DNA of 20,493 nt from NCBI RefSeq assembly GCF_000003605.2, contig NW_003148792.1, positions 42,827 through 63,319 of the forward strand. Reading direction: 5' to 3'. The notes beneath the pieces are model-generated. The model had not been told where the DNA came from and searched no databases. It saw nothing but the letters and a program-made list of their open reading frames with translations. The DNA is from Saccoglossus kowalevskii (Eukaryota; Hemichordata; Enteropneusta; Harrimaniidae). Positions 17,735 to 20,493 of the stretch are shown here, piece after piece. Position 1 is the first letter of the stretch. Every line of letters starts with the position of its first letter. Position numbers and translations under genes: made by a program.

Positions 17735-20390
17735 TTTCAGTTAAATATAATAACTTTAAGACATATTAAATACGCTGATAAGAAGAATTAGATTATATAT
17801 ATCTACCATTGTATGAGAAGCGTTGCTACACGACCCAATTCTATCTTGGATTTTAGCTTTATTCGTAATATTCCATGTAATTAAAGCATAAAACAAATAC
17901 CGACTCAAAGAGTGCCGATTGTGTACATTTGTGTACAATAATGCAAGTTATTATTTAGGGATCTACAGAATGTCTTAATTTAAGAGATCGACCTGTAAAT
18001 TACCTGAGTAACTCATACGTTGTTTATTTTCCACATATGCGAGTAATTGCAACGCTGAAATTATTAATATTTAATTATTTTTATATTACTGATCAGTATA
18101 AATAACTGAAGTTAGACTAGAAAATAAAGAGGGGGAGCAATCTCAAGCATGGCTCTTAGAAGATATAATCTCAGTAGTTGAACAATTTTGACAGTTGCAT
18201 ACAATATTATTAAAATATTCCAAATTATTGCATGGTTTCCCGTTGAACCCACCCTTCAGTAGATATAATCTATTTAGAAATTATAATTATATATGTTTGT
18301 AATGTGACTGTAATTCCCAAATGTATTAGTTCACACTGATGTAAATTTCTGAATATCCTAAATCTATATATCCACTTTCTCCCACTGTGTGTCTGTTTCG
18401 TTTTTCGCTATTGAAAATCAATATTTGAAGCCATAAAACCGCTGTTCAAAAATCATTACTCGTATACAATTGCAAATACTTATGATCACATGATCGCAGC
18501 AAACACCGACACTAAAATACAACTGCTCACAGCTGAGCAAGTCTAATAAATTCTAACCAGACACTTCTGAGAAGAAGTGAATTAACTTATCAAATTACTT
18601 AGCGCGGTAGTTGCCATTGACAACACACACAACGCCACGGGATTCCATCAAACTAGCTTGAGCAACGGTAAATCCATTAATGTATTATATATCAATACTC
18701 TTAATTCAAAGAAGGTTCTATCACATTGCCTATTAGTGCAATGACGCACATGATGACCCGGGCCTAATCACTGTATGTGAAATTGATCTAGTGTAGAACT
18801 AATCGTTATAATTTATCACTGGGCACTTGTAAAAATTACAAATCAAGTTCTACTCTTGAATAGTTACAAGACTATAATTTCAGAAGTTTGACATCCATCC
18901 TACCCAATACCTCTGTAATTCATAGCACCTTTCGGCGCAGAGCTCTACATACCAGGCTATGTGATCTAAGTTATTTCACAAAAGCGATTATATTGTGTGA
19001 CGACAATTCGAAGGGGATTTAAGAACGAACGTCATCAACGTTTAATTTAAGGGTTATATGTATACACTTAAAACTAGCTTTAAAAACCTATTTGCTTTGA
19101 AATTACAACGTTTTTTCTAGTTGTGAAATGTTATATCAGTACTTCTATTTAGTTCTTCTGCTGTTATCGGCACCATTGCACTGTCAACCCACAACTCACA
19201 TGTTGTACCCGTATTATAGGTAGTACCTACGTTATGATGTACAAGTGTACTATGACGTAACATTTACATGGTTTGATTTTGGCTCTTATTGATTGCTTAT
19301 TTTCATTCAAGAGTTGCCAATGGACCGATTCCCAAATAGGTTTCCGTACATGAAATATCTTTGATGACAGGTTAAGTAGTCGATCGAATAGGTCATATGG
19401 ATACCCAATCTCCTCTTCATTATATTCCATGCCGCTTGAGATTTCCGTATCCTGTTGGCAGATGTTAAAGGAGTGCGAGTGGCAACTGTAAAATCATTTA
19501 CAACTTTAATATTCTTTGACTTTATACAAAAGCGATCTTTCTAATGATTTCGAATCTCGAGACACGTTTTATGATACTTCCTACTTACCCCTGGGGTGTT
19601 TTTAAGATCACATGTGCACTTAAATTGCATGACGTGCTTCCCAAGGATTTAAAAGTCATTATTTTTATGCGAGAATCACGAATAGGACTATAGTGATGGT
19701 GCCCAAGAGAAATATAGCCGGAGATTAGTATTTAGAATATAGACAGTGGACATAGGACATTATATATAACAATTAATCGGGACATGCGATCATATGTATT
19801 ACTCATATCACTAAAGTGTTTTTAGATATTTGAAATAGCTAAAATATTAACAACAACATCATTATATTACGTATATTAATGACCCAGATCAATGTTCACG
19901 CGCGTATTTTGGTTACGTTTTGTTATTTTTCAATCGATTACGGAAATTTCATCCTATTTCTTGAGAAAAGGTTTTTGCCAAAATTGTAAATTGTAGAAAT
20001 CGGTCTAGAGCGAAATATTTGTTTTAGGAATGAGCCTTTAAACTACAGTACACGGGGATACATCTATCCCTCATGGGATTTCGAGACCAAATAACCCGTA
20101 TTGTGTTCTTTGATGTTCCGCTTTATCTAATAGTGTACAAACACCCACTGACATTCGCTTTTACTTACGTGTGGCGGGAATCTATTCAATACAACCAGGT
20201 AGAGAACAACACAGATAATAGGTTGAAGGAATTCCCCCCTGGAGGTATTTCAATTATCTACGACCACTACCGAGTGCAGGATTCGATATACAATAGAAAG
20301 TTTTTTCTTTTTATAATTTACCTTGAATCATAATTCAGCTCAATTTCACTGCAAGTGTCATCCCATTTTCACCAATAGTTGTTACACAAT
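17735..20390. other. AT-rich stretch without a supported gene
   Basis: Several 60-90 codon ORFs occur (17756-17938 minus, 19227-19430 minus, 20073-20333 plus). None has a recognisable motif, and their composition follows the local DNA. A TATAAATAAC near 18093 is followed by ATGG at about 18150, which opens only a 10-codon frame. TGACGT words occur near 19254 and 19630. No tRNA, transposon end or repeat array is seen before 20393. Confidence 0.5.
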
Positions 20391-20392
20391 TG

Positions 20393-20493
20393 CTTGGTTA
20401 GTGCTAGGGGCGCCAACTCTACTATTAGTTTCATCATTACTGGTTAGTGTTATGAGCACCAACTCTATTAGTTTCATCATTACTTGGTTAGTG
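20393..20493. repeat. Tandem repeat of 43-47 bp, cut by the window edge
   Basis: CTTGGTTAGTG begins at 20393 and, with small changes, again at 20440 and 20483. Each unit continues GC(G/A)CCAACTCT, ATTAGTTTCATCATTA. The second copy lacks four bases (CTA plus one) relative to the first. The third copy starts eleven bases before the end, so the array continues outside the window. Confidence 0.95.

Noticed and set aside
17590-17740. Alternative terminal exon after ATCTCAG at 17597
   Set aside because: The frame is open in the needed phase but runs through the two hairpins and looks like low-complexity translation; weaker than the 17,131 candidate.
20160-20270. Minus-strand exon ending at the CCACAC|GTAAGT donor near 20170
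   Set aside because: One frame is open but the acceptor is weak and the hydrophobic peptide has no recognisable family; no partner exon was found.

Overview
This window looks like non-coding-rich DNA from an animal nuclear genome. The evidence is AT-rich sequence (roughly one third G+C by eye), no long conserved ORFs, spliceosomal-type exon borders, TATA/Inr core promoters, a decayed L1-like retrotransposon, hAT-type and other foldback MITEs, and minisatellites. The retrotransposon and MITE types fit a marine invertebrate, perhaps a mollusc or other lophotrochozoan. That placement is inference; no species can be read from the window.

Layout. 1-4.1 kb: AT-rich DNA with a cluster of TGACGT motifs, a short GC-richer island, (TAGTG)n microsatellites and a hairpin. 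4.16-4.23 kb: a tRNA-like SINE head or tRNA pseudogene. 5.0-6.66 kb: a 5'-truncated L1-like LINE on the minus strand. It keeps the region after the reverse transcriptase, a zinc-knuckle-like C-terminus and the 3' tail, with stops and frameshifts. 7.24-8.02 kb: a 72-bp duplication, then a 20/21-bp minisatellite. 9.2-10.1 kb: a 19-bp satellite of about 39 copies, flanked by longer units of about 32 bp that look like its ancestor. 10.3-10.8 kb: a TATA box and two small exon candidates in compatible phase. 11.93-12.09 kb: a hAT-type MITE with an 8-bp target duplication. 12.3-12.75 kb: a CpG-richer, promoter-like patch.

The most interesting part is 13.7-17.2 kb on the plus strand. It reads as the 5' part, or perhaps all, of a small secreted-peptide gene. 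In order: a CRE-like site, a TATA box, an initiator 31 bases downstream, a short AUG-free leader exon, and a 142-base intron with a good branch site and polypyrimidine tract. The next exon holds the first AUG of the spliced transcript and encodes a 38-residue signal-peptide-like start. It ends in a GTGAGT donor in phase 0. A 79-base, GC-richer exon at 16,358 has consensus borders and an open acidic reading frame in the matching phase. A possible terminal exon with a Lys-Arg pair lies at 17,131. I do not recognise the protein family. The model rests on sequence signals only and has at least two alternative continuations.

The rest is intronic or intergenic DNA with a second foldback MITE (14,658-14,791), GC-rich hairpins, and a 43-47-bp tandem repeat that runs off the right edge.
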